In this document: piece by piece, positions 26,035 through 34,330 of the stretch
How the letters are laid out: every line of letters starts with the position of its first letter
How positions within the stretch are numbered: the first letter of the stretch is position 1
DNA from: Cypionkella sinensis
Lineage (GTDB): Bacteria; Pseudomonadota; Alphaproteobacteria; Rhodobacterales; Rhodobacteraceae
Length of the DNA: 64,000 nt
NCBI RefSeq assembly: GCF_042646385.1
Contig: NZ_JBHRTO010000002.1
Coordinates: 62,001-126,000, forward strand
Reading direction: 5' to 3'
Made by a program: the position numbers and the translations under genes
The notes under the pieces: generated by a model
The model's database searches: none
The model's input: the letters and a program-made list of their open reading frames with translations, nothing else
Told to the model about the DNA's origin: nothing

Positions 26035-26739
26035 ATGACCGCGCCTGTTGTGCAAACCCATTCGGGGATCTGGGTGGTCCGTGACGACCTGAACCCTGGC
26101 GGCACCAAAGCCCGGTTCATCGGCAGGGTGTTCGATGGCGGGCAGGAAGCCGTATATGCCAGCCCGCCCGAGGGCGGCGCCCAAACCGCCCTGGCGCATG
26201 TCGCCCGGGCGCTGGGCAAGAAGGCGACGATCTTTGTGGCGCAACGCGCCAAACCTCACGCCCGAACTTTGGAAGCCGCCCGCCTCGGCGCCAAGGTTGT
26301 GCCCGTCTCGCCTGGATATCTCGCTGTCGTGCAAAGCCGGGCCCGAGAATATTGCCGCAACGGTGGGGCATCGCTGATCCCGTTCGGGGCAAACATCCCT
26401 GGCGGCATCGAAGCAATCGCCGCTGCCGCCCGAGAGACCGGCCTTGAACCGGACGAGGTTTGGTGCGCGGCAGGCTCGGGCGTGTTGGCGCGCGGGCTGG
26501 CTCTGGCCTAGCCGAAAGCGCGGCGCCACGTCGTGCAAGTCGGGCGGGAACTTGCGCCAAAGGATGTCGCTGGCGCCCGCATCCATATCTATCCTCGGGC
26601 CTTCGGACAGGTGGCCATCATGGGCGCGCCTTTCCCGGCGGACCCGCATTATGACGCGAAGGCTTGGGAGTTATGCGTTGCGATGCATGGTCCGGGAAAG
26701 GTATTGTTCTGGAACGTAGCACCGCTTCCTCGCCAATGA
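26035..26739 (+). pseudogene. Phage-type PLP-dependent enzyme interrupted by an in-frame TAG
   Basis: Reading frame of 234 codons with a TAG at 26509-26511; sequence on both sides continues the same fold without a frame shift. It resembles small PLP-fold enzymes of the ACC deaminase/threonine synthase type found in phages. The PLP lysine lies in RDDLNPGGTKARF near residue 24, followed by an AAARETG helix and, after the stop, IHIYPRAFGQ and PFPADPHYDAKAW. The start ATG overlaps the stop of an upstream fragment (ATGA at 26035-26038). Nonsense inactivation is the simplest reading; readthrough is possible but unsupported. Confidence 0.7.
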
Positions 26740-26796
26740 GTGCGCTTATTCATTGGCTTTTGTTGTGGCCACCTCGTTGAAAAGGGCCTTGATCCG

Positions 26797-27684
26797 ATGA
26801 CGAACAGACTCCCGCCTAGGTCCGTAAAGGAGAACCAACACTTTGTGCCACGTTCATGGCTTAGCCGTTTTGCTGGTCAGGATGGGCGTGTCTTGGCGAT
26901 CAAAGACGGCAAAGACGTTACCCAAATCGCGGTCGCTGACATCATGAGCGGTGACTGGATATACACGGTTTTCGATGAATGGTGGAGACCGAGCGACGAA
27001 CTCGAGGATGCGCTATCAATAGAAGAAAGCCGCGCCGCGAAACTTTTTGAGTCGCTGCATACTTCGCCCGTTCAGCCAAATGACAAAGGATGGATCGACC
27101 TCTGCCATTTCCTAGCCCTAACAGTGTGCCGTCATCCTGACACAATGCAAACTGGTCACACAAGGTCAAAGGAGCTGGCTTGGCACTTAGCTGATGTGCG
27201 GGCATTTAACGATGCAGCTGCCTTCTTCGGCGAAACAAAGCAAAAGTTTGGTGTTGATTTGAGCACTGCTGAATATCAAAGACTTCTGTTAGCTGATCCA
27301 TCAAATCTCATTGCCGAAGCCGAAGAAGTTGAACACCTCACACCGCAAGACCCTAAGTTGCCGGAGCAAATTTCCTTGTCGGCTGTAAACAACGTGGCCA
27401 CACAAATCTCCGTCCTAAATCTATTCCTTTTGGACGCGCCAAAAGGGGCCAACTACGTCCTATCCGACCGCCCAATGCCCCTCCACGACCTCGCATTTGG
27501 GTTTACTGTGCCGTTGTCAAAAAACTTGGCACTATTGGCCATGCCGGGGGACGGACGGGAAGTAATTTACGGCAGACGGGAAGCGACGCCGGAAATGGTT
27601 GCATTGGTCAATACCGAACAAGCTGACCGCATGAAATCTGTAATCATTGGGCCCGACCGCGCTGTCTTGGAATCATTATTCTAG
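26797..27684 (+). CDS. DUF4238-family protein
   Basis: Cytoplasmic protein of 295 residues matching DUF4238 by its N-terminus, NQHFVPRSWLSRFAGQDG near residue 12, and by a later SDRPMPLHD block. The family has no assigned reaction. It is scattered in mobile and defence-rich regions. The start at 26797 was chosen because the family motif follows at once; the frame is open upstream to 26740. Its base composition is more AT-rich than that of the chromosomal genes. It stands alone between a broken PLP gene and two antisense hypothetical genes. Confidence 0.72.
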   Translation: MTNRLPPRSVKENQHFVPRSWLSRFAGQDGRVLAIKDGKDVTQIAVADIMSGDWIYTVFDEWWRPSDELEDALSIEESRAAKLFESLHTSPVQPNDKGWIDLCHFLALTVCRHPDTMQTGHTRSKELAWHLADVRAFNDAAAFFGETKQKFGVDLSTAEYQRLLLADPSNLIAEAEEVEHLTPQDPKLPEQISLSAVNNVATQISVLNLFLLDAPKGANYVLSDRPMPLHDLAFGFTVPLSKNLALLAMPGDGREVIYGRREATPEMVALVNTEQADRMKSVIIGPDRAVLESLF

Positions 27685-27734
27685 AATACTAGAGTTATGC
27701 TGATCAATAAGCCAAGTCATTCTATCCTTCACGA

Positions 27735-28070
27735 TCAATGCAGCATCTGCACCAACCCAAGACGCTCAAATGCCACCTTCATCGCTGGATCAAAGCCCGG
27801 ATCGATCCGCGCCGGTCCATAGCCATGCGCCCGGTTCCAAGCGTCCACCTCCCGCAGTTCGGCGGCGAACTCCTCGGGCGACGCGGCCTCCTTCAAGGTC
27901 GTGTCGCCCTCGCAATAGGTGAAAATCATCAACCGGGTCGGGTTGGCCCAAGTCCCGAAATAGGAAGCATCCTGCGCCGTATCGACCTGCGCCCAGCCCG
28001 TCTCGTAGCTGCAAAGCCCGAAATCGTAGATGTAGCGATCGCCGGGGCAGAATTCGTGGGTGATCTTCAT
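27735..28070 (-). CDS. Hypothetical protein, prophage-associated
   Basis: Acidic 111-residue protein starting MKITHEFCPGDRYIYDFGLC, rich in aromatic residues, with the internal text FGTWANPTRLMIFTYCEGDT. No family was recognised. The ATG overlaps the stop of the upstream small gene by 4 bp, as in a phage early operon. It lies next to terminase remnants, so phage origin is likely. Start choice: the ATG at 28070 rather than an upstream extension, because of the ATGA coupling. Confidence 0.55.
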   Translation of the reverse strand: MKITHEFCPGDRYIYDFGLCSYETGWAQVDTAQDASYFGTWANPTRLMIFTYCEGDTTLKEAASPEEFAAELREVDAWNRAHGYGPARIDPGFDPAMKVAFERLGLVQMLH

Positions 28071-28321
28071 GCCGCCACCTGCACGCGGGCGGTGATGGCG
28101 ATCACGCAAAGGTCGCGGTAGCGCGCCATGGCTTTCGGGCTGGACGAGACCGGGTTGATCTCGAAAGCCTGCAAACCGGCGATGTCGCCCGCTTCGGCCA
28201 AAGCCACGATCTGCGCCAGCTTAGTGCGGAACCGGGCGTGGGTAGGCTTGGAGAAATCTGGCGGCTGCGGCAATGCACCAGTTTGGACCTGATCGAGGAT
28301 GGCTTGGCGCTTGCCGATCAC
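28067..28321 (-). CDS. Hypothetical protein, probably 5'-truncated
   Basis: At least 84 residues ending in RYRDLCVIAITARVQVAA. The reading frame continues upstream past the GTG at 28321 (text SAIVEEPAAAIAP) with no good start. It then reaches a point near 28382 where sequence of the opposite strand, belonging to the terminase end of the prophage, takes over. The 5' end was probably lost at that junction. It is coupled to the next gene by an ATGA overlap. Function unknown. Confidence 0.45.
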   Translation of the reverse strand: MIGKRQAILDQVQTGALPQPPDFSKPTHARFRTKLAQIVALAEAGDIAGLQAFEINPVSSSPKAMARYRDLCVIAITARVQVAA

Positions 28322-28404
28322 CGGTGCGATCGCTGCCGCCGGTTCTTCGACGATCGCCGAGGCTGTGTCGGTGGCTGAACTGGCCGCCGCGGGTGGCGGC
28401 GAAC

Positions 28405-28512
28405 ATGGCGGCTGAGTTGGGCGTCGATGCCCATCGGATGGAGCAGGTTTTGGACATGTATCTGCGCGCCCATCTGACGGATATGGCGGAGGTCAAGATT
28501 GAGCTCCGTTGA
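28405..28512 (+). pseudogene. Short phage gene fragment before the terminase
   Basis: Thirty-five codons, MAAELGVDAHRMEQVLDMYL and on to VKIELR, overlap the terminase start by 14 bp. It looks like the C-terminal end of a small-terminase-position gene; upstream sequence in this frame is not convincing. The opposite-strand gene at 28067-28321 ends nearby, so a recombination junction is likely at about 28382. Confidence 0.4.
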
Positions 28513-28918
28513 GACTTTCGATGGGTCCGAAGAGGTTCGGCGCGCTTGGATGGCCGGTCTTGCCCCCGATCCGTCGCTGACCGTTTCGCAATGGGCCGAT
28601 CGGCACCGCGTCTTGTCGTCGCGAGCGGCGTCGGAGGCAGGGCCCTACCGCACGGCGCGGACGCCTTACATGAAAGCCGTGATGGACGCCCTGTCGCCCC
28701 GTAACCCGGCGCAGCGCGTGGTATTTATGAAGGCGGCGCAGGTGGGTGCGACCGAGGCCGGAAACAACTGGATCGGGTTCTGCATGCACCGGGCGCCGGG
28801 TCCGTTTCTGGCGGTGCAGCCCACCGTCGATCTGGCGAAACGCCTGTCGCAACAGCGGATCGACCCGCTGATTGAGGAAAGTCCGGATTTGCGGGCCCTG
28901 GTCTTGCCGTCGCGGTCA
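28499..28918 (+). pseudogene. Phage terminase large subunit (GpA type), N-terminal remnant
   Basis: The frame begins with TTG and gives about 139 recognisable residues of lambda GpA-type terminase. They include PSLTVSQWADRHRVLSSRAA, then VVFMKAAQVGATEAGNNWIG (the Walker-like ATP site), and VQPTVDLAKRLSQQRIDPLI. At about 28918 the similarity ends and the frame runs into out-of-frame tail-gene sequence. Full-length relatives have over 600 residues, so the nuclease and most of the ATPase are gone. Confidence 0.8.
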
Positions 28919-28929
28919 ACCACCGCCCC

Positions 28930-29850
28930 GGTGGGACGCCCGGTGCCGCGAGCCTATGGGTGCCACAGTCCAAACCGATCCGGTTCACCGAACTCGGTTG
29001 CCCGGCGATCGATCGCGGCACGAACCAACCAAATGTGTTCTACGACCCGAAGTCATCGGAAAGCTTCGTGCCCTATTTCTCGCGCGGCTACAGGGATGAT
29101 GCGATCCAGCGGGCCTATATCGAGGCCTCGCTGACCTTCTGGGGCGATGCGGCCAACAACCCGACGTCCTCGGTCTATGGCCAGCCGATGGTGTCGGTCA
29201 ATGAATGCGCGGTCTGGACCTGGGATGCCCGGCCCTATCCGTTCTTTCCAGAGCTTACCGACGTCTGGGCGGATTCGGCGAACTGGACGCTGGGCCATTG
29301 GTTGACCGGCCGTCTCGGCGCGGTGTCGCTGTCGGCACTGGTCAGGACTTTGTGCCTGCGAGCGGGCTTTCCGGCCAACCGGATCGACGTCTCGGGGCTG
29401 CATGGCGCCGTCGAAGGCTATGTAATTGCGGCCCTGGAATCGCCGCGTAATTCTATTGCGGTTCTGGCGCGGCATTTCGGCTTCGATGCGGTGGAATCCG
29501 ACGGCAACATCCGCTTCGTCGCGCGCGGTCGGGCGGCGGTCGTGTCCCTGACGCCAGACCAGCTGGTGGCCGGAACCGATGCCAAGGCCGAGCCGTTCGA
29601 GATGACCAGGTCGCAGACCACCGATCTGCCGCAGGCCCTGAAATGGGCGGTGGTACGATCAGACGAGGATTACGATTCCGTGGGCGTCGAGGCGCGGCGG
29701 ATCACTGCGGATTCGGCACGCACCGCATCAGAAAGCTTCCCGCTGGCCGTCCCTCCGGAGGAAGCCGAGCGGCGCTGCCGCCGCGCGCTGTTTGAGGCTT
29801 GGGTCGGGATCGAGGCCTTTGCCGCCATGCTGCCGCCATCCCTGCTGCGG
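28930..29850 (+). pseudogene. Phage/GTA gp15-like tail (host specificity) protein, internal remnant
   Basis: About 305 codons resemble the middle of the large baseplate/tail-tip protein shared by Rhodobacterales siphophages and gene transfer agents (ORFg15). Diagnostic text is WVPQSKPIRFTELGCPA, DPKSSESFVPYFSRGYRDD and NPTSSVYGQPMVSVNE. Both ends are missing: terminase sequence stops just before it, and a different gene in another frame begins near 29858. The family normally exceeds 1200 residues. Confidence 0.75.
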
Positions 29851-29857
29851 CTGGAAG

Positions 29858-30100
29858 CCGAGCATCGGCGCGGTGCTGGTATTCGAACGCGGTTTCGGCG
29901 GCCATGTCGGCTTCGCAATCGGCCAGGACGACACGAATTTCTTCGTGCTGGGCGGCAACCAATCCAATGCAGTCACGGTCGCTCGGGTCGCCAAATCCCG
30001 CCTGCTCGGCGCGCGCTGGCCCCTCACCTATCCCCCTCGCCTGCAACGCCTGCCGACTATGAAGCCGGGCGAATTCCTGACCACCACCAATGAAATCTGA
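29858..30100 (+). pseudogene. Phage peptidoglycan hydrolase (TIGR02594-like), C-terminal remnant
   Basis: About 80 codons reading IGAVLVFERGFGGHVGFAIG, then VLGGNQSNAVTVARVAKSRL, and ending at 30098-30100. The GHVGF and GGNQS motifs are those of NlpC/CHAP-like TIGR02594 lytic proteins. The catalytic cysteine end is lost at the junction with the tail-protein remnant. Its stop overlaps the small frame leading into the holin gene, as in an intact phage lysis cassette. Confidence 0.75.
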
Positions 30101-30113
30101 AGAGGTGTCTACC

Positions 30114-30281
30114 ATGCTGAAACCCGCAATTCTGGCACTCATCCGCCAAGTTCTGACCGTCGCTGGCACTGCGCTGGTCGCAAGGGGGCTTGTCCAAGCC
30201 ACCGATGTCGAACCGGTGATCGGAGCGCTGCTGACCATCGGTTCGGTGGTCTGGTCAGTCGCTGACAAGCGAGGGCGCTGA
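30114..30281 (+). CDS. Small phage holin (Pam3_gp28-like)
   Basis: Membrane protein of 55 residues, MLKPAILALIRQVLTVAGTA followed by a second hydrophobic segment (EPVIGALLTIGSVVWSV) and a basic tail (ADKRGR). Size, two helices and position just after the peptidoglycan hydrolase fit the Pam3_gp28 family of putative holins, which permeabilise the inner membrane at lysis. It appears complete although its neighbours are broken. An in-frame start at 30090 is possible. Confidence 0.7.
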   Translation: MLKPAILALIRQVLTVAGTALVARGLVQATDVEPVIGALLTIGSVVWSVADKRGR

Positions 30282-30385
30282 GCACTGGGCCCATCCCGAG
30301 CCTATCTATTTGGGTGGATGCAGTGCTGGTAGCTTCCACCCAAATGAAGACAATGGGTTCTCCACTAACAAAGTCTTGAAACAAA

Positions 30386-32908
30386 TCAAGCGCGTGCGCG
30401 CTGAGCGATCGCTAGCCGTTGGCGCACTTGGTCATAGATTTCGATCACCCCAGGCATGGACAGGGTAACGGCCAGCCCAAATGGAACCGGTTCGTCGATG
30501 GGCGTTCCCTGATCAGGATCACGCTGCACTGACAACACGATATTCATATCAGCACCAACTACCGGCGCCTTGTCACCGGTCCATATCCTCGAGAACAGCG
30601 TGCCCCGATTGGTTTGGTTCTGGTCTGGCTGGTTTCCGCTTGCCTTGACCCGCAGTGCAGCAACATCATTTGGCTCGATCAGTTTTAGCCTAACGGATCT
30701 GTAGCTTTTCCGACCAGGTGACGTCGGCGTAAACCAAGCCAAGGTCGCCGCAAGTGCGTGTGGTCTCGCCAGCCCCGCCATAGCAATTGGAATGGGCACA
30801 GCCACGTTGGCTATTTTGTCAGCGTGAAGCAAGCCAGTTGCCCAGAATGTCGCCCTGTCTCCGGCACACGCAACTGCGTCTGAGGCGTCAACAATGCCAA
30901 ATCCAAGAAACCGACGGATGTTATCCTTTTGTCGCACATGTTGTCGGCCATCTGCTGGACCAATCGTTGTGCGGATCAAGGATGCAGCCGCATCAGGCCA
31001 CTTAGCCGGGTGCGCCAGCAGCGCCTTCAGCAGAACTGCACGTTGAAGGTGCGGCAGCATTCGGAACAGTTCGCCATACTCCAATTCGAGCGCGTCATGG
31101 ATCTGATGGGCCGTTCGGGATGCTAGAGCGGCAGCTGCGCTTGTGCCGTTCGTGTATCCAGTTCTATTTTCCATTCCACCGGACGGTGGCGCTGCAACAA
31201 GCAGACCAGCCGAACGGGAAGGACCGACCGGAGAGACCACGACATGGACATGGTTATTCACGAAGCGAAGGTGTTCTCGTGCGCCCGGCATCAATAGGTC
31301 AGGTTTGACTGACTGTGCGAAACCGGGGCCGAGGGCGCTCGAAGGATTCACCATCAGCTGACCAGAATAGGGATCGACGTTTACTCGCGCACCCACTCGA
31401 TCGGCGGCGGTTACGGCGTCCGTGTTGCAGGCACCGATCGTCAGGCCGTTGACGGTTTCAGCCGGAGAGAACAGGCGCCGATCAGCTAAGATTGCACCCA
31501 AGGCTCTAACCGTTTCCGTAGCCCGGACATCAGCGGTTGCGTCCTCCAGTTGAATCCGTCCGGCGAAGGCTTGAATTCCAAAATGTTCGACGCAATTCCC
31601 TGCACTTACGACGAATAGGATTCCGTATCGATAGGCTAGGCGATCAAGTAGTCGAGCCCATGCGGAAAGTTGGCCCGAAAACCGCCGCCGCGGATTCCCC
31701 AAGGAAATGTTGACAATCACTACTCCTGGAGCGGTCGGCTGTTGGCCATCGCGCATTGCAAAAATCGCACGATAGATCACGTCAACAATTAGGAGGTCCG
31801 CCGGAAATCTGTCTTGCTGCCCCAAAACAGGGACAACATGGATTCTACGGGGTAGAGGTGGTTCACGCCGATTTCTGTCGCCATGAACAATAAGGGAAGC
31901 CATCGCTGTGCCATGCACCCGCTCAGAAACCAGTGCATCGGGCTCCAAACCAAATTGGTCATCCACAACCAAATGGTCGCCAAAGAGCCGATGTGCGGCA
32001 ACAGGCACACCATCTAGCAAAGCGAGTACGGGATCACCCAACGCGGGAGCAACAGGCTGCACATCGGATTCTGCCGTATCCCCAAGCTCAATCGAGCTTG
32101 CAATGCTTTGCGGCCGAATATGCATCACGGGCTCTAGAGCTGCTATCCCGTCAGCAGCGCGATCGATGATCGAACGCACCGATCGCACGGGCAAATCAAC
32201 CAGAACTGCGTGATAGGCGATATCGATAATCCTTGAGGTGGAAATTGTACGTCCGCCTTGCGCCTGAACGGCGGCTCGCAGATCAGCTTCGCGCGCTTTG
32301 GCTACGTCGCCATTGGAACGAAATACTATTTCAATTTCCAGCCGGACAGGGTCATCGTCTGCAAGCCCTGCGATGATTTCGCTTAGGACTTCCGAGTCCA
32401 TTGCTTGCACGCGATCGCGTGGCCCCCAGGACCGAAGATCGCGCAACAGGGAGAACACATCTCGCCACGGTGTTTCTCCACGCACTAATTCACCGCGAAG
32501 CCATCGGCGCCAAAGGGATTCCAGATCACGCAGCGCTCTCATATCTGGGACCATCAGATACGCGACCGGAGCCTTATCTTCGCCATCCGCCGCCAATTCC
32601 TCCTCGTCAATCAGTTCGAGGCCAGGCACGTTCCGAATGGCTTTGGCAAAATTTCCAATCGAGCCACGAACTTCAAAAACTAGAAGCCGCTCCGGTGCAA
32701 GAGCGGCAGGGTCTGCCGTCAACTCGAGCCCTGTCGGGTCTCGATTTAGAACCTCAGCCAGCCTATTGAATTTTGGAGAGAACTGCCCTGTTTGACGCGC
32801 CTGCGGAAATCCATCAGGTTTCGGTACGATCTGCTGTCTTCCGAGGGGTCTTGCCACCTCGGCTTGGGGCATCAACCGCAGCAGTGGCTTGTTCGGATCG
32901 CTCGGCAT
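30386..32908 (-). CDS. Subtilisin-like S8 serine protease, IetS type
   Basis: Protein of 840 residues with the S8 triad: Asp299 (LALLDGVPV), His332 (VHGTAMASLI) and Ser590 (TNGTSAAAAL), plus the oxyanion Asn438 (SAGN). About 290 residues precede the protease domain, and a beta-rich tail of about 200 residues follows. There is no signal peptide, so it is cytoplasmic. It is paired with the upstream AAA ATPase. This ATPase plus subtilase arrangement matches IetAS, known from plasmid incompatibility work and reported as an anti-phage system. Its start lies 95 bp inside the ATPase gene, an unusually long overlap. The N-terminal NKPLLRL text looks genuine, which supports that start. Confidence 0.85.
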   Translation of the reverse strand: MPSDPNKPLLRLMPQAEVARPLGRQQIVPKPDGFPQARQTGQFSPKFNRLAEVLNRDPTGLELTADPAALAPERLLVFEVRGSIGNFAKAIRNVPGLELIDEEELAADGEDKAPVAYLMVPDMRALRDLESLWRRWLRGELVRGETPWRDVFSLLRDLRSWGPRDRVQAMDSEVLSEIIAGLADDDPVRLEIEIVFRSNGDVAKAREADLRAAVQAQGGRTISTSRIIDIAYHAVLVDLPVRSVRSIIDRAADGIAALEPVMHIRPQSIASSIELGDTAESDVQPVAPALGDPVLALLDGVPVAAHRLFGDHLVVDDQFGLEPDALVSERVHGTAMASLIVHGDRNRREPPLPRRIHVVPVLGQQDRFPADLLIVDVIYRAIFAMRDGQQPTAPGVVIVNISLGNPRRRFSGQLSAWARLLDRLAYRYGILFVVSAGNCVEHFGIQAFAGRIQLEDATADVRATETVRALGAILADRRLFSPAETVNGLTIGACNTDAVTAADRVGARVNVDPYSGQLMVNPSSALGPGFAQSVKPDLLMPGAREHLRFVNNHVHVVVSPVGPSRSAGLLVAAPPSGGMENRTGYTNGTSAAAALASRTAHQIHDALELEYGELFRMLPHLQRAVLLKALLAHPAKWPDAAASLIRTTIGPADGRQHVRQKDNIRRFLGFGIVDASDAVACAGDRATFWATGLLHADKIANVAVPIPIAMAGLARPHALAATLAWFTPTSPGRKSYRSVRLKLIEPNDVAALRVKASGNQPDQNQTNRGTLFSRIWTGDKAPVVGADMNIVLSVQRDPDQGTPIDEPVPFGLAVTLSMPGVIEIYDQVRQRLAIAQRARA

Positions 32909-33890
32909 TCAGTGCCTCAGGCCTGACTCGAGACGACCAAAGATCGATCTCAGACTTAACCACTTCATCAATACCCAACTCTCCCAGACCCAAAATCTGT
33001 CGACGACGCACGTTCTGACAAAAATCTAGCGCTTCAGCATAACTCACTTGCCCAAGCTTCTCGGCGATCTTTGACACCCCAATACGGGGCTGATCCGGCC
33101 AGTTAGAAATAACCCTGTCAAGAAATACCTCGACGTGCTTGCGATCGGGCGCAGGAAAGGCGAGCCGAAACTGGAAGCGACGCCATACGGCGCGATCAAG
33201 CAGTTCAGCATGGTTGCTGGCGGCGATGACGATGACGTAGCTGGGCAATTGGTCCAGTTGCATCAAGAGAAACGAAACCACTCGCTTGATTTCGCCGGTC
33301 TCGTGAGTATCACCGCGCTCTTTGCCGATGGCATCGAACTCGTCAAAAAACAACACGCAGGGTTGTGTCCGGACGAAATCAAAAAGCTTGCGGAGCCGAG
33401 TGTTCGTTTCCCCCAGGTAGCTTCCGATCAGAGCATCATAGCGAACAACCAAAAGCGGCAATGCGAGAGCCTCAGCGATGCCCTCTGCAAACGATGTTTT
33501 GCCATTTCCAGGCGGGCCAGAGAGCAGCACACGATGCCGGGGCTCAAACCCATGGGCCCGTAGAACATCAGTTCGAACATGCTCCTCAACCAGCTGCCTA
33601 GCATTTTCACGAACCGGCAGCGGCAATACGAGATCATCAAGGCGAACGCGCGGTTCGACTTCAATTATTGCGTCTCTGCCGGACCCTGTAGCAGTATTGT
33701 TGGGGGAGGTAAGCGGCGGCGGCGTCACTGGAACAGCCGCTAGTGCCCTTTGAAGCCGGTCCGCCAAGATGTGGTGTTTCTTCGAACGCTCGTCCGCAGC
33801 CAAGGCTTCAGTTGTTGAGCGCAAGGTTTCCCGATCGCCGGCCGCTGCCGCACGCACTAGGGAAACCAAGAGATCACTATGGGCCATCAC
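32814..33890 (-). CDS. AAA-family ATPase, IetA type
   Basis: Protein of 358 residues with a helical N-terminal region, then one AAA module: Walker A GPPGNGKT (125-132), Walker B VLFFDEFDAIG (179-189), sensor text IAASNHAELLDRAVWRRF with the arginine finger near 245. This is the partner of the downstream subtilase; in IetAS-type pairs the ATPase is thought to control or feed the protease. The last 30 codons overlap the protease gene in another frame and code a low-complexity basic tail (RGGKTPRKTADRTET). Confidence 0.85.
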   Translation of the reverse strand: MMAHSDLLVSLVRAAAAGDRETLRSTTEALAADERSKKHHILADRLQRALAAVPVTPPPLTSPNNTATGSGRDAIIEVEPRVRLDDLVLPLPVRENARQLVEEHVRTDVLRAHGFEPRHRVLLSGPPGNGKTSFAEGIAEALALPLLVVRYDALIGSYLGETNTRLRKLFDFVRTQPCVLFFDEFDAIGKERGDTHETGEIKRVVSFLLMQLDQLPSYVIVIAASNHAELLDRAVWRRFQFRLAFPAPDRKHVEVFLDRVISNWPDQPRIGVSKIAEKLGQVSYAEALDFCQNVRRRQILGLGELGIDEVVKSEIDLWSSRVRPEALNAERSEQATAAVDAPSRGGKTPRKTADRTET

Positions 33891-34225
33891 ATTCCTAGAA
33901 GATCGATCTGAGGCAAGCCACGACTGACTTGCAAAATTGTAGCCGGGCAGCCATCGTTTGTCGCCTGTTTTTTCCCTTTGCCCCTTCGGCCGTCAGTCAG
34001 GCGGCCCTACCTGTGAAGGTAGCGCGCGCTTTCGTTGCACCAACTGTGGACGCGTCTACTACGAAAGTTCAGCCGAACGCGAGCCGGAATGAGCCCGAAC
34101 CTCTCGTCCCGGAACCGTTTGTCGCAACTTGGTCGATTTTGTTGACCTATTGTTGACCTGGGTTGCGGCAAAGCAAGAAGCCGCCCGGAGGGCTGCCTGT
34201 AACGTCTTGATTTGTATAGTCTTTT
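33891..34225. other. Non-coding stretch with tandem 11-bp repeat
   Basis: No gene was recognised in 33891-34225, and the gap continues to the integrase stop at 34331. It contains the upstream region of the IetA gene. A tandem repeat TTGTTGACCTA/TTGTTGACCTG lies at 34139-34160, 65 bp from the tRNA fragment. The reverse complement of TGTTGACCT recurs at 15202-15210 near the left end of the island, which hints at a recombinase-binding motif. Confidence 0.4.
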
Positions 34226-34273
34226 TGGTTGCGGGGGCAGGATTTGAACCTGCGGCCTTCAGGTTATGAGCCT
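34226..34273 (-). pseudogene. 3' fragment of initiator tRNA-Met (CAT)
   Basis: On the minus strand 48 nt read from the anticodon arm to the acceptor end: AGGCTCATAACCTGA, then the T-arm GGTTCAAATCC and CCCCCGCAACCA. This is the 3' half of alphaproteobacterial tRNA-fMet including the encoded CCA. The D-arm and 5' acceptor strand are absent. Such fragments are left by integrases that use tRNA 3' ends as attachment sites. It lies 57 bp beyond the integrase stop. Confidence 0.82.
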
Positions 34274-34330
34274 TAGTAAATCACTAAACGCGGAAATGCT
34301 TTGAAATGCAAAAGCCAAACAATTGTGAAC

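Noticed and set aside
28930..29850. Active gene transfer agent cluster
   Set aside because: Only a gp15-like fragment is present; the terminase is of the lambda GpA type, not GTA type, and capsid genes are missing.
30300..30385. Inverted text TGGGTGGA/TCCACCCA near the end of the prophage remnant as an IS end
   Set aside because: The arms are short, there is no transposase next to them, and they fit a simple hairpin between convergent genes.
33929..34156. Plus-strand frame of 75 codons in the gap before the tRNA fragment
   Set aside because: No ribosome-binding site or family similarity seen, and the sequence ends in the tandem TTGTTGACCT repeats; more likely non-coding.
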